Of a DNA stretch of 47,500 bases, positions 31,114 through 41,038 are shown one piece after another. The position numbers were made by a program, and so were the translations under genes. The notes beneath the pieces were generated by a model, which saw nothing but the letters and a program-made list of their open reading frames with translations, ran no database searches and was not told the DNA's origin. Every line of letters starts with the position of its first letter. The stretch's first letter is position 1. Source of the DNA: Leishmania martiniquensis (taxonomy: Eukaryota > Euglenozoa > Kinetoplastea > Trypanosomatida > Trypanosomatidae); NCBI RefSeq assembly GCF_017916325.1, contig NC_090166.1, forward strand, positions 1,001,728 to 1,049,227, written 5' to 3'.

Positions 31114-33560
31114 CGGGAAGAAAAAGAGAGCGAGTTCGGCACAGGGAGAGGGGATGAGATGAAGAGGAAGGGAAGGAGAAGAGTGGCAGTGTAGCCAAAT
31201 ACTTTATCGGCGCGCCATCCCCTCAGCATCGTGTGTCTGTGTGTCAGCGGGAGGAGGAGGGGAGCAAGAGGAGGGAAGGGGGCGGTACGACCGGCACTCG
31301 CTTCTGTCGCACGAAGTGACACCGAGACACACATGCAGTTGAAGGTGCGCCAAGGGCTACCGCTGGTGCAGGGCATTAGACGACTCGAAAACGTCATTTC
31401 GGCCCTTCATTGCTGATATTTGCTTGACTCACTGCCGCAGTGCTCAGGCGGGTGTCATCAAAGCAAACGCGAGCGCCTTCGAGTGCCGCGCGATGGCCTT
31501 GTAAGGGAGAAAAGCACAGCTGTACACACTGGCGGCAACGGTAAGTCCGCAAAACGAGCGCTCTGCGCCGAGCCTCCCTCCAGCGCAGATGCCGTGCCAA
31601 TGGAAGGCACAAAAGAAACACACACACACACACAGGCCCCGCGCTACGCCCCCTGTGGAGGACGATAGCAAACACATGAGGCCTCCTATTGATTCCTTCG
31701 CAAGCAGAGACGAGCGAGGAATGATAGCAGGTGCCGTGTCTTGGGGGAAAGGTAAGCACCACCGCACACCTGAGAGGAGGACGAAATGGGCAAGAGAAGG
31801 GTGCGGGGGCGGAGGCGACGTTGCATTGAAAGCAGTACACACCGAATGGCATCCGCATGAGCATGCGCTCTCGGTACTGAACCCAAGCCGATAGAAGAGT
31901 AGAGAGCCGCGATGAGCAGAGGCAGGCCCGCAGTGGCAAGTAAAGGAAACCAAAGACGCAGCACCGTCTCTCTTCCTTGGCTACGTTTTGCTCCTCGCCC
32001 CTCTCCATGGCGGTGATTACGTCACCGCGAACAAACCCGATGGGAAACAGCAGGAGAGAGCCCGGACGCGCAGCAAACAGCAAAGGAGGTCGACGAGGAG
32101 AACGTGCGTGTGCGTGTGTAAGGGTTCCATGGCAGCATCACGCAAAGATGCGCACACGAATATAACCACCTCCACGGAGACGGAGCGAGTCACACATAGG
32201 CAAACAAAAAGAGGGAGGAGCACCAGGAGAGAGAGAAAGTGGAAGAGAGAGGGTGAGATGGGGGAAGAGGGGGGCGCAGGCATAGAAGACAGAGAGCGAT
32301 GACACTCAACAGCAGAGTGCAGGCGGATAAGTGGCAAATATATATATATGAGCAGAAAGGCACCCACGTGCCCATCGAGCAACATGCGCCGACGCAGCCG
32401 CGGAGTCTGAGGCCAGACAAGAACAACATGATCAGATCAATAGCAAAACGTAAAGAAATACAGAGGCTGCCTTCACAGCCCGTGCACAGCAAAGACTGGT
32501 AAGCGACTGGCACTTGCGGGGGAAGGCCAAAGAGGCGTTTCTCACCAGAAAAGAGACATGCACGGACAACGATCGAATGGAAGCCGAGGCGCGGGCTCTG
32601 CGGCTAGCCGCAAGAGTCTCGTGCTCATTAGGGGCAACAGCACATCTAATGCCGGCGACATGATCCTCTCTTCTTTTCGCGCTCGCTATGCGCGTGAGTG
32701 TTTATGCCTGACTGTCTCTCTGTGAGGGAGGCGCATGCAACCTTTTGTGCGAAGTCGCCACAGAGGAATGCGTTCGGCTGCCCGATGGATCGCTCACATG
32801 CGCCAGGCTGCCATGAGCTAAGGCGACTGACTCGAGCGGGCGAGTGTGATCGAAGGCCTTGCTTATGCACAAGCCCCGTGCTCGATTCTGAAAGGGGGAT
32901 GAGCATGAACGCTGCCTCGGGTACTCGACGTCTGCTCTGACTCATTCACCCGTCCGGAGCGCTATTTTACTCGAGCGGTGGTGTTCCAGCCAGCTCTGTC
33001 GGTACGCCACAGGGGCCACAGGCTAGGCCTCTTGCTGCAGCTGCGCCCCTGCTCCCGTGATGCATCGCGAACCGAGGTTGGCTGCACCGTAAGTTCCCAA
33101 AAGCCACGCTTGCTTCAGCTGTTGCAAAGTCGGCGACACAGTCTCTACACGGCGTTTTCCCCGGCACTTCCGCTACTCACAGCACCTGTCCTGAGGCCTG
33201 GCTCTAACGCTGCTGGCAACGACTGCAGTGGCACTGTGACCAGCACAGATATTTTCCACGGCACTGGCTCGCTGCCTCGCGCACCGCAGGACGCGCGGCT
33301 CAGCTCTGTGAGATATGTGAACCCATACATATACTACTATTCCTCGCACACGATACCTTCGAGGATCGCTAGGCTCTTGATGCCTAACGCGTCGACAAGA
33401 GAGGAGCTTTGCCATCCACTCGTTTGTGTGCGGTGCGGTGCGCAGGGACTTCGAGGCTGTAGAAGAGCCCCTTTCGGCACTCGGTGACAGGTTTTTGATG
33501 CTGTGGCTCGTACTGTTGCGTTCCTAGCAGTAGTAGAGACTGCTCGCCACCACCACCGCG
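31114..33560. other. intergenic, no firm gene
   Basis: This contains purine-rich flank, (CA)n at 31618-31635 and a (TA)n at about 32338-32350. A minus frame from ATG 32008 to 31394 (204 codons) is Cys/Leu/Val-rich, partly from the CA repeat, and is not called. From about 32600 the plus-strand purine bias weakens, and the sequence looks like decayed former coding DNA rather than normal spacer, but I could not identify it. Confidence 0.5.
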
Positions 33561-33569
33561 CTGCTATGG

Positions 33570-34450
33570 GAAATCATAAGAACGCAGTGGCCGGCGTGAG
33601 CAGAGCCCCTGTGTCTGCTGCTGTGACTTGGCCTCCCCTCACAGGCTCAGAGAGCGTCACCACGGATCTGACTACCCATTGGGGAGACACCCAAGATGGC
33701 GGCACCTGGAGACTGGCCGATACGAATGCCATCTCGACTACCAGCTTCCTGAGCAATGCAGGGCGCACTCCAGTATCGCATAAGCGAGGCTGCAGAGGCG
33801 GCCACAGCACCAGCGTGAGCGACCTCGACAGCACAGTCGGCAGGGACGCTTACAAAAAGGCTATACATCTCGTTCGGCTTGCCTGCACCGGCCTCTACCG
33901 TCAGCACATCAAGAGCCGAAGCGGCTGCCATAGAGATGCACAGAAGAGTGCTGCGTCGCAGATCTTTGGAATGATCATAGCTGCGCGCTGGATGGCTCTT
34001 TAGCTTGTGCTTATCACCTCCATGAATGGGCGGATCTCCCTAGTCTCCAAGTCCGCTTTGCACGAAGCAAAAACCTTCTTTGCAGTCTACATCCGCCATA
34101 CGTGTCGCCGCTTCTACGACGTGGGTAGTTTGCCTTGGCGTATGAGATTTAGGTATGGGACACCAGCGCAGCCGACTTCCTTACCTAAGGAAAAGGCGCT
34201 GTAGTTGAGCTTCCTGCATTTCATTGAGACCGACACGAAAGTCAGCAGCATAGCAGCTGCGATGGAACCCTCCATGCCGGTGTCGCCACGCCCGCAGACC
34301 TTTCCATCCTCGACCGTTGCCAACGGATCTGTGCTCCATCCCTCTCTGTCAATGGACACCACGCTCATGTGCCTGAAGAGGGTGATACCGATCTGCGTCA
34401 TGCCATTCTTTCCCGGTAGCACGGCCCACCGCTTGGCGCCTGCCGTCTCC
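33570..34450 (-). pseudogene. decayed M20-family metallopeptidase (ArgE/DapE-like), copy 2
   Basis: Between 34422 and 34114 the minus strand reads like the N-terminal zinc domain of M20 peptidases: GITLFRHMSVVSIDREGWST stands where the family has GHxDVVPVD-x2-W, and EDGKVCGRGDTGMEGSIAAA matches the DGKLYGRGxxDMKG signature. The normal metal His and Asp, and the usual Lys, are replaced or disturbed (RHMS, DTGMEG). It continues into AFSLGKEVGCAGVPYL, where the family has a Glu-Glu pair (DEEVG) holding the catalytic base. The frame ends at a stop near 34114. Lower down only fragments in other frames remain, to about 33570. This copy cannot make an active enzyme. The M20 assignment rests on several motifs in correct order and spacing. 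Confidence 0.72.
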
Positions 34451-35139
34451 CCGCTACACGCAAGTGTTGACTTGAAACCGATGCGTTGCGCCTACTAGTC
34501 AACGTAGTAGAGGTTGAGGAGGTCAGAGCTACAACTCACAGTGTCTAATGTGATGAGCTCGAGGTGTCACTGTTTGATGTCATGGGGGTTGCTTATGATG
34601 AGAGCCGAGGGCTCTTGAATGCCAGAGCGAGTGCTGGTAATCTCTCTGGGGAAAGCGCGCGCTTCAGGGGTGCCAGATGAAGCCCGATGACTACAGCGCC
34701 GGCCACTGGGCGGGCGTAGGGAAATAGGACCTGCGGCTCACGCACCACGTGTTCATCCTTGCTTGGCGTTTTTGGCGGACCGAAAGTCAAGGGTGCAGAA
34801 AGAGAAACTGACAGAGAGATGGCTGAAGAAGAAAGAAGGCAGATAACCTTTTGGCTGCGATAAAGAGCGCACCGCTTCGTGTCGGGCTACTTCGCTAGTA
34901 GGACATGAGCGATAGTACACCTAAGCGCGAATACGAATCAGGCCACGGTAGAGTAGGTGTGCCCTGCCTCCTGCAGGTGCACACCGGCCACTTTCTACCT
35001 TGCTAGCACAGGGCAAAGCACGTGTGTCTCCTTGTGAGAGGGAGCGGGGTGCAGCAGGTGCGAATTGCTGCAATGCGAGCCGAAACAGCAACAGTGACGC
35101 CGTAGTAGGTATGCAGTGAGCCAGTAGGCTGAGGGCGCT

Positions 35140-35660
35140 ATCCAATGCTAGCGTTGCCTTCCCAGGTTGCTTGCTGAAGCAACCTCCTTAGCCTCCCTAG
35201 TACCAGTACCGTAGAGCCTGGGTAGTGCAGGTATCCTCTTTCTGGCGCCACCCCACCGTGTCCCGCGCGCTCGTTTGCAGTGCACAGTAGGCGGACTCTT
35301 TCGTAGGCATCCACACTTGGGTTGCTGAGAATAAGTTCGGAGAACACACCACCTTGATTTGAGAAACGTCTCTCCAGGCTGGGGCTGAGCTTCAGCAGCA
35401 CCCAAGTCTGCTTTGCGCTCTTCATAGACTCGCATGGATCGAGGAACATGCAGGCTGGTCTCTTTGTTGCAGGCGAAACACTCATGGCAGCGGCCCCTAG
35501 CGGACGAGATACCAACTAGCAAACGCAGAGATGGCTTCCATCTCTCAGCAGAGTCCTCCACCAGTAGTAATCGTGCACCGTGGCCCACGCTCAGAAGCTT
35601 CTCTAGCCATGGGAGGTTGCACAACGCTCCTGGAGATACGCCTCCACTGGATGAGCTCAA
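35140..35660 (-). pseudogene. possible third M20 peptidase remnant
   Basis: The minus strand has two overlapping protein-like readings. One contains WLEKLLSVGHGARLLLVEDS, which resembles the N-terminal helix of M20 enzymes (WLEKLVSFxTVS). The other contains GGVFSELILSNPSVDAYERV and a later GSTVLVLGRLRRLL, which could be worn versions of GGVxLSGHTDVVPVD and the helix after the active-site Asp. The frames change between them. The evidence is weaker than for the other two copies, and it could equally be the displaced N-terminal part of copy 2. Confidence 0.35.
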
Positions 35661-36669
35661 GGGATGTGTGCTAGGCCGTCGAAAGGGGGTTGAGCATGGC
35701 TTACGTGGATGCAGCTCCTTTGTCTCGCGGACAGCAGTTATGACAGTCAAGTGGCGGCAAGTCCTGCCCGACAGCCGTGGCACTCCTCAAGAAAAGCCGA
35801 AAAGGTGCGCGCTGGTGTAGCGCGGAAGAGGTGACAGGAAGATTTGAAACAAAAGCAGATGGGCGGCAAAACAAAGGGTGCCCTCTTCGTCATCGCCAAA
35901 CCCAGAGGAGCTGCAAAAGAGGGTGCAGAAAATCACTCCATGGGGAGAATGAGGGTAGGGTTTCCAATGCTAACTGGCATGGGGGTTGCAGCACCACAAG
36001 CTTCCCAAAGTATTGACAAAGCATATTGCACAACCCTGTACATCTTTCCATCGCAGAGCTCCACGCGAAGGAGACATCGAGCCCTTTTTTACGATCACAC
36101 TTTTAGCTCATTTTTCCTGCGGCGGATCAATGATCAGCGCACCACTGCATACCCCACCTTCACGGCTGAAGACGACGTGGCTACACGAGGGTACCAGATA
36201 CATCATGAGCGAAGGCCAAGCGGCACGAGGCGATCGCAAAGGGGGAAGAGGAAAGGAAACATGAGAAAGCGTCAAGGCGCCTGCAGCTCAAGTAATAGCA
36301 GGCGGTTTCTCACATCAACCCTCTGGAGAGGAGGCGCAGCGGTGACCTGTGCCCAGCTAGCCCTTGACAAGGGTGGCGGCGTCACCTGAACCAAGAGCGA
36401 AGAGAGCAGCTTCATCGGTTGGGTCTCCATAAGAGATATCGGCGTTTGGACCAGAGAGAAGAGAGGCACCAGGTGAGGTGACAGAAAACGGTGCTCACAG
36501 AGGTTTCCGCCAGGTAGAGCCCTGCTACATCGGTTGGAGGATCCTCTGGCACATCACCCCTCAGCATGCAGGCAGGCACAAAAGTAACACATGTGCACGG
36601 CAGGCGGGTCGGGAGAGGCAGCACAGGTCTCGATGATGCCCTTTGCGAGCTTATAGCAATTCGGCAGCC

Positions 36670-37560
36670 CCCACGAATTGTGACCTCATTCGGCTCATGC
36701 ACACGTTCACCTCCTAAGCCTGCAACAACAATCGGCATCACCAGCTCTTCCTGGAAGAGGCCAGCCTTTGCCACACTAACACATTTTTGACAATGCTCTT
36801 AAGCATCTGACAAACTAGCTCGGTGGATGGCCCTTCACGACCATCGAGAGCAAGGCAAAGACTTTAGACTTCGACTTTGACACTTGCCGCTGCATATTCC
36901 TCTTTCATGGCCATCGGTAAAGCTTGCTGAACGCATTCTCACACATAGTGGCCGATGGATCGAGCTACAGCTGCGCCAGTGATACAGGTACTGGATTCGA
37001 CCTTGCCGCCAGGTCGCGCAGTTCTCACAGCATCGCATTCCAAGAGGAGAGTTTGTTCCACTGGCAAGAAGGTACGCATGCAGCTTCGATCCTTGTTTCC
37101 ATGACCGCAAACACCGATGACCATCTTAGATGCTATCATGATGAGGTGTGCCGTGTACTCGGCAATATCGCGGCTTGCGCTCATCAGGGCCACGGCAGAG
37201 CCAATTGCCTTACCGTGCACCTTCGCCTTTGAGAGGCTGTGGCCTGTTTCTTGTGCCTACATCCAGGCCCCCGTCAGCAACTAGGGGGATATTTGCATGA
37301 AAGCTTTCCCCAGACCCTTCAATAGAGTAAGGACACCGGTGTGCCCAAGTTACTCGCCTTAGGGGCGGGCGATGCGGACGGCCTTGATGCGCTGCATCTT
37401 GAGGAGGGTGGGAATGAACGCCAAGGCAACGGCAGAGAGGCTTTGCATGTCGCACACGTCACGCTTGTACAGCTTGTCCTTCTTTTCCGCCTTTGTGAAA
37501 GGGCTGCTGCCCGACTTCTGCTGAATTACCGGTGTCACATCTGTGCCCCTAGAAAACGCC
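36670..37560 (-). pseudogene. decayed M20-family metallopeptidase (ArgE-like), copy 1
   Basis: From 37560 downward the minus strand reads FSRGTDVTPV (family GHTDVxPV), SSPFTKAEKKDKLYKRDVCDMQSLSAV (cf. DPF...EKDGKLYGRGVCDMKS), then a stop at about 37360. In later frames come HGKAIGSAVALMSASRD (cf. GKxxHSS at the dimerisation domain, about 37220) and AGLFQEEL...GGERVHEPNE (36766-36690), matching the C-terminal zinc-ligand motif H-x-P-x-E. The distance from CDM to HEPNE is about 250 codons, as in a full-length ArgE-type enzyme. There are several stops and frameshifts, and the N-terminal part is missing where the GC-rich block begins. The family hydrolyses N-acyl amino acids or dipeptides; this copy is dead. 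Confidence 0.75.
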
Positions 37561-38080
37561 ATGCGCCCCCTCCATTTTGCGGTTGGCTCCTGGCAGAGTG
37601 GCGCGCGGATGTGCGCTGCCCTGCTTTGGGCTGTGCGCAGGGGGGGCGCCGATCTCTTTTCTGTTGGGGTGGGCCTCCGCGTGGTGGGCGGCGCCCGCCT
37701 CGGGTCCGGTGCCGGGGCTTTTTTCGTGGCCGGGCCGCCTTTGTGGGGGCGGCGAGGGGCCCCTCCGCTCGGCGCCACGTTTCCGGGCTGGCCTGCGGCG
37801 CCCCTGAGGCCCCTGCGCCGGGGCGGAGGCGGGGGCCGGCGCCCTTTTTGGGCCCGCCGGGAAGGGCGGCCTCGGGCGCCCGAAAGGAGACGCGTGTGTC
37901 GGGACAGTGGCGGAGGGCAGAAATGGGGGGGGCCAGTTGCCGGCTCCAAAGGGGGGCCGCCTGGCCGCCCGGGGGGGGCGGGGTGGGCGCCGCGGGGCCG
38001 TGGTCTTTGGGAAAACGGAAGCGCCTCAGGAGGACGGCGCTGGGCGGAAGGCCGGCTCCGGTTTTGTTTGCTGTTAGGAG
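37560..38080. other. anomalous very GC-rich block
   Basis: Over about 500 bases the sequence is almost entirely G and C in long runs, unlike all neighbouring DNA, and has neither the purine bias of spacers nor the codon pattern of genes. Open frames on both strands cross it only because A/T-rich stop codons are absent. It starts exactly where M20 pseudogene copy 1 loses its N-terminus and ends in normal sequence. It may be a misassembled or low-quality gap fill, or a foreign or expanded sequence. Confidence 0.7.
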
Positions 38081-39057
38081 ACGCCGTAAATGGAATACCT
38101 TTAGGAAATGATATCATGCCCCAGGCCGGTTGCTGAGCCATATGACGTTCTTTCTCGCTCAACAGCTCTGCGCGAAAGAATGTGCGGCGTTGGCATAGGG
38201 CTTGCTGGCAAGGAAAAGGCTGCTATCAGCATCGCGATGGGCTGAGCGTCAGCCCCGAGGGGGCGCGAAGGATGCCTTTTTTTTTCTTGGGCTAACCAGT
38301 CATCGCCTCTCTTTTACGGGTGAAAGGCGGACGCTGGTGAGGGGCTGCGGGCAGCCACACATTGTGCGCCACAACAGTAAAAAGGAGCCGGGAGGGAAAG
38401 AGAAGGATGGGAAACGTGAAAACTATAGGGGCTGAAAAACGATAAGGTGGAGAAGAGGGGAGGGGGAAGAGGACAGCTGCGGATACTGATTAATGCGTAC
38501 ATCGTTTTGAGGCTGCCATGAACAAAAAGTTTTTTTTTCTTCGCCGGGCTTCGTGAGACATATGAGAGGGAACTTCCCGGAGTAACAAAAAGAAACGTCA
38601 GAGTGAAACAAACAAAAAAAAAACGGCGGCTGCACGTGTGATGTACCTCGCAGCGTATGCATGTGCTGATAAGGCTGCTGCTGCTGCTGTAGTTGGTAGG
38701 CTGCACTGAGGACCTTTTACGCAAGAGACAGCCGCAACCGAACGTGCCAGCGGCGGAAGAAAGAGCTCTTGGAAGGGTCGCGCTGCTCCTGTGCTTAACT
38801 TCCTTCTCTCTCTCTCTTCCCCAAATGTGCCGCTACTGCGCAGCTCTGCTCCTCGCACACCACAGATGACGAAGGAGAGGGGAGGCACGCGAGACGACTA
38901 TGGTGATGGCGAGCAAGTGCCGTTGCTTCACCTTCGGTATACTTGCCAAGGACATATATGTGCGAGGCAGTCGTGGAAGGCGCACGCACGATAGCTGTAG
39001 AAAGTGGAGGAAAGGATGGGGGATGCACGTATATAGCTGTGCTGTGCCCCCTCTCCG
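38081..39057. other. 3' flank of the GP63 gene, no gene seen
   Basis: This probably contains the GP63 3' UTR. It has mixed composition, with A-rich runs at 38524-38541 and 38611-38623, GA-rich stretches and a (CTG)n-like run near 38672-38690. Nothing coding was recognised. Confidence 0.5.
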
Positions 39058-40971
39058 TCACACTGTCCTAGCAGACACCCACGCGCCGAGCAACATAGCG
39101 ACGGCCACTAGGCCACTAACGAACGTTCTGTGCGTGGCAGCTACAGCCGCGTTTGGCAAATCGGTAGTGGTGGACACTTCCAGTTCTGCAAAAGCGGCTG
39201 GGTTCGCGTAGCACACGTCGTCGTAGGGCGGGCAGGAGATAATGCCACCCTTCGCGAACACGCTGGGACTGCTCACTGCTGGTTCCACTGTCACTCCAGC
39301 GCCACCAGCGCCGCACGAGCTCCAGCTGTTCGCGCCGCTTACGAGGATGTCATAGGTACGAGACTCGCTGTGGCAGTGTAGCTTGGCACATAGGGCACTG
39401 GTGCGCGTAAATGTCGATTTCACCAGCAGATCGGTTGCGTCGAAGCAGCGCGCGCTGTCGCCAGTGACGCTGCCAGGCATCGCACCTAGCGAGCCGCTAC
39501 CGCACCCGGTGTTGGAGAAGGGCTGTATAAGGGGGCAGTAATCGCTGTACGATAGAGCGCCACCAAGGGTTGGTTGATCGGGGAAGTACTGGGCGTACCT
39601 CGGGAGGGCAGAGGAGTAGGTGGTGAAGGCGCACCGTCCAATACTCAACCGGTCCGCGGTGCAGCTGCGCACCCAGGAGCTGAGGGTGTCGCAGAAGACC
39701 GTGGGAGCGTTGGTGGTGCCGTTCGTCAGGCATGGCGCTGTGAACAGCTTCCCCCCTGCGGTGGCGCCGAGGTCGACAGGCTCCGCCTTTTCGAAGCTGA
39801 CTTTGTAGAAGCCCATGTCCTCCAAGGCCGCGAGCGACAAGGAGCTGTAGCGTGCCAGACTGAGCACCGGCGCCATCAGCTCATCCTTCGCGGTGCGGCG
39901 CTTCCAGTGCGAGAGCGATGTCCCCGCCTCTCCTTGATCTTCGAGCTCGACGCCGTAAAACGTCTCTGCGTCCGAGATGCTGTATTTGACCTTTGCAGCC
40001 GCGCGCACGGCCGATGAATTGAGCACTGGCACATTTGCTTTTCCACGAAGCGACGGGATGACGGCAAACATGCCGCGCGCTTTGAAGACGCCATCGGTGA
40101 AGCCGAGCGCGTGCAGCAGCTCGTGGGCAGCGGCGCGGCGAAGCCTGTTCGTGCTACGAGACGGGTTGCCTCCGTAAAGGTCGATCTCCTCTTGCGCCTC
40201 CCCTGCCGAGGTAGGCAGGTAGCGCGGGTTGAAGTAGATCGCACCGACGGCGGGGCGGCTGGTGATCGTGGCCGTGTCGGGGTAGTACTGGCATGTGACA
40301 GCCCACGCAATGAAGTTCTTTGGGGTAGACGTCGGACCCGCTGCCACGTAGACGACGAAATCGGTGTTCGGCACTCCGGCTGTCCGGTGTGCCGTCGGGA
40401 CTGTGAAAGAGCCACAGTACGGCCCCGGCATGGAGCTCACTACGAGGGAGGTATCGGCTGCCAGCGGCCGCACCATCAGCCGCCGCGCGTGCATGTCGAC
40501 TGCCTGGGGCAGTATAGAGTTGATCAGTGCACTCTTTTTCGCGTCTGTCAATAGATCACCACTGCTGGTACACCGCACCAGCGAGCCGCTGAAGTCGGGG
40601 CGCATCTGACCAACAGCCGTGCAGTACTTCGACTCGTCCTCCAGATCGGGTGTGAAGATGGCAATGCGAATGGGGGCCCACTCCGAGTCCTCGCTGTCGC
40701 TGCTGATCGAAACATTTGACCGCTTGGGGCTCATTTCCGCCTGATGCCGCAGGCCGTTGTGGCTCTTGCGCAGCATCGCGTACGTGGGAGGGAGATGGTC
40801 TTGCTGGGAGACGATCTGGCCGTGCCCGCACGAGGACGGAAGCTTGTCCTCCGCATCCGCGTCAGTCTTCAGGGCCGAGGAGGCGGTCATGACGTTGGTG
40901 CACATTATGTACACGACGAGAAAAATCCACGACAACGCCAGACGCCTCAGTAAGACAGGCATGTGCGGCAT
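39058..40971 (-). CDS. GP63: leishmanolysin (GP63-like, peptidase M8), 637 aa
   Basis: This is a zinc metalloprotease of the M8 family. The N-terminus has a signal sequence (hydrophobic about residues 10-28) and a propeptide region with an early cysteine (SCGHGQIV) that might act as the inhibitory switch. The zinc site is HELLHALGF at 283-291 (His283, Glu284, His287); the third ligand is His355 in SLSHW and the Met-turn is ELMAP with Met366, so the 11-residue spacing to the Met-turn is kept. Many paired cysteines follow. The last 20 or so residues are hydrophobic and end in SARTV, fitting a GPI signal or a membrane anchor. The length is normal for the family, and all key residues are intact. 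The ATG at 40971 is the first after a C/T-rich tract and AG at 41037-41038; an in-frame ATG at 40962 is an alternative. GP63 cleaves host and other proteins at the parasite surface. Confidence 0.96.
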   Translation of the reverse strand: MPHMPVLLRRLALSWIFLVVYIMCTNVMTASSALKTDADAEDKLPSSCGHGQIVSQQDHLPPTYAMLRKSHNGLRHQAEMSPKRSNVSISSDSEDSEWAPIRIAIFTPDLEDESKYCTAVGQMRPDFSGSLVRCTSSGDLLTDAKKSALINSILPQAVDMHARRLMVRPLAADTSLVVSSMPGPYCGSFTVPTAHRTAGVPNTDFVVYVAAGPTSTPKNFIAWAVTCQYYPDTATITSRPAVGAIYFNPRYLPTSAGEAQEEIDLYGGNPSRSTNRLRRAAAHELLHALGFTDGVFKARGMFAVIPSLRGKANVPVLNSSAVRAAAKVKYSISDAETFYGVELEDQGEAGTSLSHWKRRTAKDELMAPVLSLARYSSLSLAALEDMGFYKVSFEKAEPVDLGATAGGKLFTAPCLTNGTTNAPTVFCDTLSSWVRSCTADRLSIGRCAFTTYSSALPRYAQYFPDQPTLGGALSYSDYCPLIQPFSNTGCGSGSLGAMPGSVTGDSARCFDATDLLVKSTFTRTSALCAKLHCHSESRTYDILVSGANSWSSCGAGGAGVTVEPAVSSPSVFAKGGIISCPPYDDVCYANPAAFAELEVSTTTDLPNAAVAATHRTFVSGLVAVAMLLGAWVSARTV

Positions 40972-41036
40972 CTTGCCCAGGCCTCGTTAGGAATGGCTTA
41001 CTTCGACACGTGGCGACGACTCCTGCGGGCGACTTG

Positions 41037-41038
41037 CT
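41037..41038 (-). promoter_or_regulatory. likely spliced-leader acceptor of GP63
   Basis: The coding strand has a long C/T-rich tract (about 41095 down to 41044, with cctctccctccctctcgccc in the middle) ending in AG here. The next ATG is the GP63 start at 40971, giving a 5' UTR of about 66 bases plus the spliced leader. Confidence 0.6.

Noticed and set aside
31394..32008. 204-codon minus-strand frame with ATG at 32008
   Set aside because: Cys/Leu/Val-rich, includes translation of a CA repeat, ends only about 280 bases before the next acceptor, and has no recognisable domain.
37359..38162. Long open frames on both strands across 37359-38162
   Set aside because: They are open only because the GC block lacks stop codons; only the last part of the minus frame (below 37560) has protein-like content, namely the M20 remnant.
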